64,000 nt of DNA from Falciphora oryzae (Eukaryota > Ascomycota > Sordariomycetes > Magnaporthales > Magnaporthaceae). Below are positions 9,888-18,779 of this stretch, one piece after another. The stretch is from the NCBI GenBank assembly GCA_000733355.1, contig JNVV01000005.1:278371-342370 (forward strand). Reading direction: 5' to 3'. The notes below the pieces were generated by a model that saw only the letters and a list, made by a program, of their open reading frames with translations, ran no database searches and was not told the DNA's origin. Numbering within the stretch: the first letter of the stretch is position 1; every line of letters starts with the position of its first letter. Position numbers and translations under genes: made by a program.

Positions 9888-11204
9888 TCAGCCTCGCTTC
9901 CGAAGCACACGGCCTGTGCCAGTCGTCGTAGCAGTAGATGTCGGTGCCGCTGCGGTCTTAGCAGGCGCCTTGCGGGTAGTCGCCCCGGCAACCCCCTTCT
10001 TGATGGTGCCCATAACCGTCCGCTTAGGCACTGCGGCTACGGCAGTCCTGGCGGGTGCAGCGGTCGTCGCGCCAACCCTTTTCCTCACAACCGTCGAGGT
10101 GCTCCCATCACTGGACTCGCTGACGCCACTAACTCTCCGCGCAGTCCGTGAGGGGGCCGCCGCTCGTGCTGCCGCCGCAGCCGTGGTGGCGGTGGCACCG
10201 CGTCTTGTCCTCGGGGCGGCCGAGGCGGAGCTGGCAGCCGATGACGTGGTCGCCTTTCGCGTCGCGGCTGCGGCTCTCGTCGACCGAGCCTTCTCCACCA
10301 TGTTGCTGATGAGGGTGCCTCCCGATGCCTTCTTCACGGGTGATGGCGGGCGGGACATTTGGGGCTTTGCCGGGGATGCGGGCGCGGTAGACGCGGCGGT
10401 GGCAACGCCTCTCTTACGCGGGGCGATCCTCGTGTTAGAAGATGTCGGCGATAGGACCTGGGATGGGTTGTGCATGACATCTGGTGCCGGAGAAGCGCGC
10501 ATGCGCTTCTTGGGGCTGTTGATGTCCATGTTCTCCTTATTACCGCCAGCAATCTCATCACTATTGATGTATATGTCAGCAGCTAATTTTTGACATGCGA
10601 GCCGAAGATCGAGATTGCCACACACCTTGTCCTCTTTGGTGGCCTGCCAGGGCCACGCGACACGGGCGCTGTTGATGTGGAGGTGTAAGACGCGGCGGTC
10701 TTGGGCCTGACATCCTTCTCGGGGACAGGAGGCGGTCGGCGAGAAGTCGTGGCGGACTTCTGAGGAGGATTGCCCGAGTATTTGTTCACCAGGTCTCCCA
10801 TCTTGGCCCTGCGCAGGGCCATTGGGATGCGGTTGACGCGTATCTCAATGCGCGTCCGCAGACCCTGAGCCTGCAGGTTGTACTGGGCTCGAAGTTTCCT
10901 GGCGCGTTCAGTGACTAGTATGAGGCTCGCATGTTAGCCTCGACCGTATCCCACCACCAATGGCTACGCGTCCAGACGCCGGCGGGCGCATACCCTCGAG
11001 CTGTAAGTTGTCGATGAGAGCCTGCTTCTGGGCCAGGCTGATGCCAATTTTCCTCCGCTTGATGGGGCTCCCTCTGGTGGGAGTGCGGACTGGGCTGCCC
11101 GTCTTTGTGGGAATCCTCTCATCCGCCGTCTCTGGCGTGCCTGGTGTCTCGTCTGCGGCCATCATCTCCGACTTGCGCTTTTTGCCTCTTCCAGCTGGCG
11201 GCAT
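9888..11204 (-). CDS. borealin/Nbl1 N-terminal domain protein, chromosomal passenger complex
   Basis: Probable borealin-type subunit of the chromosomal passenger complex (Aurora kinase, INCENP, survivin), acting at centromeres and spindle midzone. Exons (minus): 11204-10994, 10914-10626, 10560-9888; 1173 nt, 390 aa. The N-terminal basic linker is followed by the family helix: QKQALIDNLQLE joined across intron 1 to VTERARKLRAQYNLQAQG, then IRVNRIPMALRRAKMGDLV. The rest is Pro/Ser-rich with KENMDINSPKKR and an Ala/Thr/Arg-rich basic tail (highly positive), probably disordered and chromatin or microtubule binding. ATG at 11204 chosen because the longer reading upstream lacks an ATG. Yeast Nbl1 is a very short protein, so this is the longer, borealin-like form. 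Divergent from RPN10. Confidence 0.82.
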
Positions 11205-11877
11205 GGTTGTCGCGGGTGGTCGCGTCACGGGTGAGTGAGAGGATGCAGATGTTCAAAGTTGAGAGTTCGGTCCAAGGTTTATATCCGTGCCGAATTGGTG
11301 GTGAAGGAAGGGGAGGCCTGTTTTGAATGATTGTTGGGTGAGGAGGATGGGAGCCGGCGGGATGATAAAATCGCTAGTATGGGTATCGCATATTGTTGTT
11401 GACGTGACCGCACTCGCTCCGAAATAAACAAACCGCCCCGAGTGAGTTGTTTCGCGGACCCACTTTGGCTTGTGGAGTAAGCTCTTCCAGTTGCCCGCCG
11501 CCCTCCTCCAGGACCCACATCGAACGCTGTGCCAGGCTGAAGCCCGTTACGAATTTGGCTTGCAGAGAGTGCAGAGTGCTGGACAGCTGCGAAGCTTCCG
11601 GCTCCGTCGCCAGAACGTCCATCATCGGCGAATTGACATCGCACACGCCAGCCCCCGCACAACCTGGACTCTGGGTCTGCTCCTGTTACTCCAACGTACC
11701 GTGGCCCGGTCCCTTCTCCGTCAACGAAAACCGGACACACATATCCTACCAGCCCGGCGGAGCTGAGCTCTCTCGCTCGCTCCGAAGCATAGACCACATC
11801 GCCCGCGGGCCCAGGAACCGGACCAGAGTCGCCCGGCCAAGCATCAAGTGACCGCCGCAGACCACCGACCGCCCAAG
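11205..11877. promoter_or_regulatory. divergent intergenic region between borealin-like gene and RPN10
   Basis: About 670 bp holding two divergent promoters. ORFs here (for example on the minus strand at 11279-11797) have no family resemblance and overlap the expected promoter, so I do not call a gene. Confidence 0.5.
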
Positions 11878-12923
11878 ATGCCTCTTGAAGCGGTAATGCT
11901 CGTTGTGGACAACAGCGAGAGCAGCCGCAATGGAGACTACGCGCCCACCCGCTTCGACGCCCAGGCCGATGCTGTCAACGTCATCTTCCAGCACGTCATC
12001 TCGGGCAACCCAGAGTCGTCGGTCGGCCTGATGAGCTTGGGGGGCAAAGGTCCCGAGGTCCTAGTGACCCTGACGACAGACCAAGGAAAGATCTTGGAGG
12101 GCCTGCACCGCACCAGGAAGAAGATACACGGCACCTCCCACCTAGCCACCAGTATCCAAGTTGCAAGTGTAAGTCCAAACAAAGCCTTGTTTGCATCACC
12201 AAAAGAGGCTGGATACTACGGCTGGACCTCGAAGAATGGTCCAATACAACCCAAAGCAGACAATAATGTGCTAACCCCTTTTGACACCTCATCCAGCTGG
12301 CCCTCAAGCACCGCCAGAACACTACCCAACGCACCCGCATAGTCGCTTTCGTCTGCTCGCCCGTGGCCGACGAGCAGAAGGCGCTGGTACAGCTGGCGGG
12401 CAAGCTCAAGAAGAACAACGTGACTGTCGACTTTGTGCTGTTTGGCGACCTGGACGACGAGACGAGGAGCAAGCTGCAGGCGTTCAACGACAAGGTCAAG
12501 AACAACGAGGGCAACAGCCACCTGGTAGTGATCCCGCCGTCGGGCAACCTGCTTAGCGACCAGCTGATCGCGACGCCCATCTTTGGCGAGAGCGCCGCCG
12601 CCGCCTCGGGTGCGGGGATGGGCGGCGGCTCCGGGGGCGGTGGCGGTGGCGATGGCGGCGAGTTCGGCGAGCTGGGCTTTGACCCCGCCGCGGACCCGGA
12701 GCTGGCGCTCGCACTGCGCATGAGCATGGAGGAGGAGAACGCGCGGCAGGAGAAACGCGCCAGGGAGGAGGCCGAGGCCGCTGCCAAGGCGTCGCTTGAG
12801 CCGGTAGAGGAGCAGGGCGAGTCGGCGCCCCTGCTTGACAAGGCCAGCGGGAGCAAAAACAACAAGAAGGATGGCGACAAGGGCGGAAAGTCGGGTGACG
12901 GCGACAAGATGGACACCTCATAG
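11878..12923 (+). CDS. RPN10: 26S proteasome ubiquitin receptor Rpn10
   Basis: Regulatory-particle subunit that binds polyubiquitin. Exons 11878-12168 and 12297-12923, 305 aa; the intron (GTAAGT...CCAG) falls between codons, joining IQVAS to LALKHRQN. The N-terminal VWA domain (about residues 1-190) starts PLEAVMLVVDNSESSRNGDY, with SSVGLMSLGGKGPEVLVTLT and TVDFVLFGDLDDE. A Gly-rich linker (GMGGGSGGGGGGDGG) leads to one ubiquitin-interacting motif around residues 234-247 (ELALALRMSMEEE), then a charged coiled stretch and a Lys/Asp-rich tail. Length fits fungal Rpn10. An in-frame ATG at 11848 would add ten residues, but the conserved N-terminus matches the start at 11878. Confidence 0.96.
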
Positions 12924-13248
12924 TCGAAGAGAGCGCTAGCGCCCTTAACCGCGGGGCATGCCCCCTCGCCTCTTTTGCAGCTCACCCCGCCACCACCACC
13001 ACTGTTTTAGTAGTCCCAATCTCTCTTATGATGGCGTTTTGCTATTGGTGGTGCTTTTAGACTATTAAACTTGGGCCTACATGGTTGTGGCACCGGCTAT
13101 GGTGGGAGAAGGGGACCGGCGCTGATGTGTTTGCTCTGGGTCTAATTTATGCACATGATACAAGAAGCACACGATACACGATACCTTGACTGTTGCCGCA
13201 CAGTTCTTGAGTAATACTGGCCCTATAACCTCTATCATGCGCAGCCTG
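12924..13248. other. convergent 3' intergenic region (RPN10 / TRS23)
   Basis: 325 bp between convergent stop codons; 3' UTRs expected. Nothing else seen. Confidence 0.6.
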
Positions 13249-13895
13249 CTACCTGTTGTTGATCTCCCTAACATACGAGTTGAGCTTGCGATCAAACATG
13301 TCGCAGCGCACCGGCATCTCTAGCTGGTAGAAGGGGTTCTTCATGACGTAGTCGGTGTAGAGGTCATATATCCTCCTGATGGTGACGTCGACGTTGGCCT
13401 GGGTGGTGTCGGTGAAGAGCAAGAACTTGATGCCCGTGAGCGTGTTGAAGCACTGCATCCGGAAGTTCTCCGTCTCCAGGACCTCGAGGCCTCCCGGCGG
13501 CTCCGGGCGGTTGGGCGCCTGCCCCGGCGCTGCGCCCTGCTGTTGTTGCTGGGCAAGCTGGCCCTTCAGGGGGTGCAGCCTCGCTGTGATGGCATGGATG
13601 CTGCCATCGTTTGTTCGTTGTTAGTCGAACGTTACTATTCGGCAAGGCACGATATGACAGTAAAGACACAGCAACAACAGGCCCACTCACCCATGAAAAG
13701 TGCCGGCCAGGACGAGATAATCATTAGTCGAGAGTGTGTTGAGGCCGCCCTCGTGGAAGGTCCGTTGAAAGATCAAGCCGCCGGCCTTGTTGATGATGAT
13801 GAGAGAGAAGACCACCCTGGAGATATCAACCCACGGTTAGCAACCTGCGTCTGTTCGTGTTTGTAGTGATTTTGGCTTGATGGGGCGGGCGACAT
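13249..13895 (-). CDS. TRS23: TRAPP complex core subunit Trs23 (TRAPPC4)
   Basis: Longin-type core subunit of the TRAPP tethering complexes (Ypt1/Rab1 exchange factor) at ER-Golgi. Exons (minus): 13895-13894 (the A and T of the start codon), 13816-13691, 13600-13249; 480 nt, 159 aa. Exon 2 encodes [20 protein letters not shown]; exon 3 has [20 protein letters not shown] and [20 protein letters not shown], the strongest family signature. The first intron (13893-13817) has CTAAC 20-odd nt before CTCCAG, so the acceptor is firm; the only upstream donor that restores the start in phase is AT|GTCGCC, giving a split ATG (AT|G GTG GTC TTC). The donor is weak, so the first exon is an inference; the two larger exons are secure. 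Contains a Gln/Pro-rich insert ([13 protein letters not shown]). Confidence 0.88.
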
Positions 13896-14408
13896 GCATG
13901 ATGGCGGTTTCGCTCTCTCAAACTCAACCTCCAATGAAGGAATGGGGAGCTGCTTCTGAGGCGCACAAACAAGGCCGCATGAGCTTCTCTCACGCGGGGC
14001 GTGAGAGTATATGTTTCGCGGCAACCTGTTGGTTTTCGTGCGTCTTCATCGGGTGTGCGCCTGATAGTGACTTATCCAAACGTCTGGAAGCTGCCCGCGT
14101 GCACTCCTCGACAGGATGGATGAGGCAGGCAAACGGAGGTTGCGCGAAATGTGGGGTCCATTCCAATGCGGCCCCACCGCTTTCTAGTTGTGCCTGGACG
14201 GGCTGGCTGCTGTTAGCCTCAATTGTCACCAAGGCACCGACACCTCGCCGTTCAAGCTTGCTTCCGCCCCCGGCGCTTGCATCCCCAAGCTTCGCCCTCG
14301 AGTCTGAAACCCACGCGCGCGGTCCTGCCTTTTCGTCGACCGCCCAATAACAAGCCTCGGACAAGAAAAAAAAAAAAAACCCCCGGCTGTCTTGACGCGG
14401 ATCCCAGG
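13896..14408. promoter_or_regulatory. divergent intergenic region between TRS23 and RPB4
   Basis: About 510 bp with two divergent promoters and leaders. A14 tract at about 14366-14379 shortly before the RPB4 start. No gene supported. Confidence 0.5.
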
Positions 14409-15047
14409 ATGGCGCAGAGGCACCAGACTTCGCGACCGAAGCCGCCGCCGCCGGGCGAGGAGGAGGCCGGCGCGGTGCTGAAGTTGGGCGAGTTCGAGGG
14501 AGTCGAGACGCTGAGCCTGTCCGAGGCCTCGCTGGTCATCAACGCGCTCATGGCCAAGCGCCGCAACGAGCGCAAAAACGTAAACGAGACCGAGTACGAT
14601 TTCCCCTCCCCGGATGGGCATTCGACGCGGTCCCTAGGTAGACACAGCGCTGGTCTGACGTTGCTGCTCGTATTGTTTCCGCCTATAGGGTTCTCCACAA
14701 GACCATCGACTACCTGGACGCGTTCGCCCGGTTCAAGCAGAAGGAGAACGTCGAGGCTGTCGAGCGGCTGTTGTCGGCGCGACCCGAGCTTACAAAGTTC
14801 GAGCGTGCCGCGCTGGGTATGGCATCCCCCCTCGTCGCGCGCAACCACATACATCTTTGTGTGTTCAGCAGCCCTTTTACCGGTGCTAATGCGTTGCTCT
14901 CGTCCTGGTCTTGCTGCCTCCTTATCAGGTTCCCTCTGTCCCGAAACGTCCGAAGAGGCCAAGCGGCTGATCCCGTCACTCAAGGACAAGTTCAACGACC
15001 TCGATCTTGACGACCTCCTTGAGGAGATGGGCAAGCATCAGGGCTGA
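14409..15047 (+). CDS. RPB4: DNA-directed RNA polymerase II subunit Rpb4
   Basis: Stalk subunit of RNA polymerase II, partner of Rpb7. Exons 14409-14593, 14689-14816, 14929-15047; 432 nt, 143 aa. Proline-rich N-terminus, then LKLGEFEGVETLSLSEASLV and INALMAKRRNE, the hinge across intron 1 (ETE-VLHKTIDYLDAFARFK), and the HRDC-like helical part (AVERLLSARPELTKFERAAL, then GSLCPETSEEAKRLIPSL) ending LDDLLEEMGKHQG. Both junctions restore frame exactly. Length is close to metazoan and fungal Rpb4 and shorter than S. cerevisiae Rpb4, which has an extra insertion. Confidence 0.95.
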   Translation: MAQRHQTSRPKPPPPGEEEAGAVLKLGEFEGVETLSLSEASLVINALMAKRRNERKNVNETEYDFPSPDGHSTRSLGRHSAGLTLLLVLFPPIGFSTRPSTTWTRSPGSSRRRTSRLSSGCCRRDPSLQSSSVPRWVWHPPSSRATTYIFVCSAALLPVLMRCSRPGLAASLSGSLCPETSEEAKRLIPSLKDKFNDLDLDDLLEEMGKHQG

Positions 15048-15659
15048 GTGGAACAGAGGCTTGGGGAACCGGCATGTCTCGGTCTCCGGAGAGCCGAGCG
15101 TGAGCGGTCAAGGTTTGATGATTTACAGTTGCAAGCGACACGCAAAAAAAAAGTCTGCATCGTTTTGGGAAATCAGGCAGGTGGTTCCCCCATATGCTGC
15201 CAGGTTTTGCCCCTCTTCATTTTTCTCCCTTTCTCTTTTTCTCCACGTCGATTATTGTTTTATCTGCATGGGCGGCGTACTATAGGAATGCTGTGACGCT
15301 ATTTAGAGCGTGTCTGAATACCCAAATACACTAGAGACGAAGTCAACCAAGGTACGAACTACTCTGTGGTGTATCTGACAGCCGACGATTCTCTGAGGGA
15401 AGCCTTTCTATTTCGGCAACTAACTATGTGGCTCTGATGTCTGCCGCTTTCCTGCACCCCTCGCTGTAAGTCAATATCGGAACACGCTTTTTACCCCCTA
15501 GGTCATTCATGACTTTCTGTTCGGGTATCCCTAGACATGTGGTATCATAACATGGAAATGAGAATGCCAGTGAAAAAAAAGTACTGCAAAGAGCCAAAAA
15601 CAACAGAAGAACAGAAGAGAGTGAAAAAGGGTACTCGGAGAAAGCGCAACCCCGGGCAC
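15048..15659. other. convergent 3' intergenic region (RPB4 / membrane protein gene)
   Basis: About 610 bp between convergent genes. Pyrimidine-rich stretch at 15215-15245. No gene supported. Confidence 0.5.
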
Positions 15660-17282
15660 CTACGCCGGGCTCAACACCGACCAACTCCCCGCGTGGACGC
15701 CGGTTTCGACCTCGTGCCTGGTGGCCCCGAGCGTCGCCCGCGGCCTGACATCCCCGCAATAGTCCCGACAGTCCTCGTGATGATCCTGGTTCCGTCGATA
15801 CACGGGCGGCGGCGGTTGTTCCTGGTACTGTCCCACCACGGTGTAGTACCGGCGGCCACCGACGCCGGCCCCGCCGCTGAGCGAGCGAGAGTGGGAGTGC
15901 AGCGCCGGCGCAGCGACGCGTGGCTGCTGATGGGAGATGTCCGGAGGGCAGGGGCCCGCATCGGAAGCCCTCCGCGCGAGCCGTGGGGGTCGCCGCAGCG
16001 GTTGCCTGGACCCCAGCCGGAGCGGGGCGGGGCGGTATCTGGCCGTGCTGTCTCGGCGCTGCTGTGATGGTGGTGGCGGTGGGCATATCTCCCTGCCGTC
16101 CAGCTCGAACTTGGGCACCGAGTCTAGCTGCTGGGGTGGTCGTTGTGGTTGGTGTTGGTAGCCAGGGGGCAGCGGCGGGTGCTGAGCAGCAGCATCAGCA
16201 GCGGGCGGTGCCTCTCTTGCGTTTCTGCTTCCCTGCCTGCTCGGCCCGACAGCGGCAGCGGCGGTGCCTCCGTGGTGGCCATCCCCGAAATGGCTCGACC
16301 CGCTGCTGCTCTCGGGCGAGACGGGACTGACAAGATCGCTGTTGGCGTCACTGCGGCGGTCGGCGGCCGGCGGCGGCAGCGCAGTGCACTTTATGTCGTC
16401 CGGGCTTTCCCAGCGGGCACCGCCTCCAGGCAGGGCGGCATGGCAGGGGTGCGCCATGCCGATGGGGACCATCATGGAGCCCTTGCCGTCCGCGAACTGC
16501 TGGGGCGGCGACGGCTGCCGGTGGTGGTGATGACGGCTCCTCTCCCGTGCTGGCGTGGCTACACCAACGACGGCAGGGACGGCGGCTGTTCTGCCACGGC
16601 CTGCCTCGATGACGGCCGAGTATCCCATCCTAGGGGTGGCAGCAGCAGCAGTGGTGGCAGAGTCGTCGCCGGGGCCGAAATAGCCGGGCTCGCTTGTCCA
16701 GGTCAGGCCCCGGGCGTGCTGGCGTTGCTCGCCTCGCCTCCTCTGCCGGCGCCAGCATAGCCGCCACCATAGCACGGCACACACGACGAGGACGATCAGG
16801 GCGCCCGCGAGCACGATCCCCGCGATGGCGCCTGCCGGTAGCTCGGCAGGTTTGTCGCTGCTTTGGATCTGGCCTGACGTTTCTCCACTACCTGCGCCGC
16901 CGCCCGTGATCTCGGCTGGCGTTTCAACGGCGCCAGTCCCGGCTCCTGGAGATTCGGTTGTCGTTGGCTGTGTTGGGCTGGCTGTCGGCGATGTGGTGTC
17001 GCCAGCGGGCGTGCTGCTACTGCTGCTGACAGCCTCGGATGATGAAGGCGACACAGTCATGGTGATCGAAGCCATGACTGTGGATACGGCTGTCGTGGTT
17101 GCATGGGCATTTGCCGTCGTGGCTGCGTCTTTCATCGGGATGTTGGGGCTGGACGGGCAGGACGCCAAGTCGCACGGGTCAACGGCGCAGCAGCCCTTGA
17201 AGCCGTTGGTCTGGCAGGTATACCAGGAGCTCCCTACTGGGCCCTTACGGTCTAGCCTAGGCCTTAGTTGTGGAATATGCAT
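15660..17282 (-). CDS. single-pass membrane protein with Cys-rich ectodomain and Pro/Ser-rich tail, function unknown
   Basis: Uninterrupted 540-aa ORF, ATG at 17282. Residues 19-42 carry a compact cysteine motif, SWYTCQTNGFKGCCAVDPC, of a type recurrent in fungal surface proteins of unknown role (from memory of family; no search possible). A Ser/Thr/Pro-rich stretch (about 55-145) looks heavily O-glycosylated. One hydrophobic segment at about 150-172 (AGAIAGIVLAGALIVLVVCA) is followed by WWRLCWRRQRRR, so the tail is cytosolic and the Cys domain outside. There is no N-terminal signal peptide, so insertion would be by a reverse signal-anchor. The remaining ~365 residues are Pro/Gln/Ser/Arg-rich low complexity. 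The overall plan resembles wall-stress sensors (Wsc/Mid2 type) without the WSC domain. Function not assigned. Confidence 0.72.
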   Translation of the reverse strand: MHIPQLRPRLDRKGPVGSSWYTCQTNGFKGCCAVDPCDLASCPSSPNIPMKDAATTANAHATTTAVSTVMASITMTVSPSSSEAVSSSSSTPAGDTTSPTASPTQPTTTESPGAGTGAVETPAEITGGGAGSGETSGQIQSSDKPAELPAGAIAGIVLAGALIVLVVCAVLWWRLCWRRQRRRGEQRQHARGLTWTSEPGYFGPGDDSATTAAAATPRMGYSAVIEAGRGRTAAVPAVVGVATPARERSRHHHHRQPSPPQQFADGKGSMMVPIGMAHPCHAALPGGGARWESPDDIKCTALPPPAADRRSDANSDLVSPVSPESSSGSSHFGDGHHGGTAAAAVGPSRQGSRNAREAPPAADAAAQHPPLPPGYQHQPQRPPQQLDSVPKFELDGREICPPPPPSQQRRDSTARYRPAPLRLGSRQPLRRPPRLARRASDAGPCPPDISHQQPRVAAPALHSHSRSLSGGAGVGGRRYYTVVGQYQEQPPPPVYRRNQDHHEDCRDYCGDVRPRATLGATRHEVETGVHAGSWSVLSPA

Positions 17283-18779
17283 GTTGTGTTTTTATCTCGT
17301 TCTTGTCGGTTCCTCTTTACTCTCGTGTCCTTGTGATAACAGGAAAGCCAGCTAGTGTTCAGGACGGTAAAGATAATGTCTGCTGTCTGGCTAGTGTCTC
17401 TAGGCTGAGTGTTGCTGGTCAAGTCGGACACCTGGCCTGACAGCCATCGCTCATGTTTCCTGGAGAGTTTGTTTGGGCAGCGGACACGTGGAAGGTGATG
17501 GAATAGGTAGGCTGTTGGAGTAGAAAAGGTTCATAAAGGTTCAAGTGAAGTGATGGCAGGGTTCGCCATCGTGGGTTATATCTAGATGAAGCATCTGAAC
17601 TACAAGGTTCGGACGGAGAAGGCAGCCAAGAAGAGCTTCTTTGTTTTTCAAATAAGAGTGGGACTGGGATATCAAATTGAACATCCGTTGCCCATGTTTC
17701 TCTCGGTGCTGTTGGTACCGCATCTTGTTTTTTTTTTTTTTGTCATACAGGACGGATCGCGGACGGCAGCTGTCTATTACCACCCTCCAGATGCTTGGCT
17801 CTCGCGAGCATGGATGCGGAGAGGGTGGTGTAAAGCCAGCGCCGCAGTTATTCGTCAACAAATGAATGCATACTACGCAATGGCCGGGCAGAGTATATGG
17901 CAGAGAATAAAGAGGTATATGCCGCTGCTCCATCTCTGAGGTGGCCCGGCACACGATCCCGAAGATCGACGGCGAGGCGCAGGGCCAGCCAGGTTAGGCT
18001 GACTGAGTGAATATCCAGGACCTCGCCCACGCCTTGTCTAGTTGAACCCCGGTCCGCAAGTCTGTATTTGGGAGATCGTGGGGAAGCATGGGGTTGGCGC
18101 ATGTCTGGGGATATGGAATGGGTATTTGAGTGAGTGTATGCATGCATGCAGTAACAACCAACACACCTTCCTCAACCGACCGGGCTGAGGGGCTGGCTGA
18201 TCTGATCTGATCTGATGTCTGGGCGGTTGGGCCCGGGCTTGCCAACCGCCACGTCGGGCCATCTCGCTGTCGTGCGGGTCACGTCACTGCAACCGGGGAG
18301 TGCAGTTGACCGACAGGGCCGGGAAGAAAAGAAACGAAGGGCGGGGGCGGGAGCGGGTTAGGTGTCAACCAGGCTGAATTTGTCACTTCATGTTTGAGCC
18401 GCAACCCGCACCTGTATCCAAGCACACCCTCAGCCCCTGATTTCATGCATGCATGTCTCTTGGGACCGCCCTTAGATTTAGCTTAGCCCTCAATGCCCTG
18501 TCGCAATCCTCATCTGCCCGGTAGCTCTCCGTCGTCTTCATTGGCGATTCGGGAGTATCCTGAGCCCATTCCAGTCGCACGATTTGGCATCTGTCTTGGC
18601 CTCGATGCGACCATCCTCCAGCCGTTGAAATCGAGGACATCGACTGGGCCCGCCTCGGCTGCCATCTCGTGCGGTGCCAAGGTTGACGACTTCTCTGCGG
18701 CATAACGACCTTCACTACAACGAAGCAAATGTGCAATTTTCCCCATCCAAGCAGATGCATGCGAGAGATAACAAGATAT
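17283..18779. other. 1.5-kb intergenic region with short simple repeats
   Basis: Between the 5' end of the membrane-protein gene and the 3' end of PUF6, both on the minus strand, so it holds one promoter and one 3' UTR. Contains a (CTGAT)4 tract at 18197-18216 and short ATGC repeats at 18137-18150. No coding sequence supported. Confidence 0.5.

Noticed and set aside
11996..12985. 329-codon minus-strand ORF
   Set aside because: Antisense to RPN10 and crossing its intron; Ser/Leu-rich shadow.
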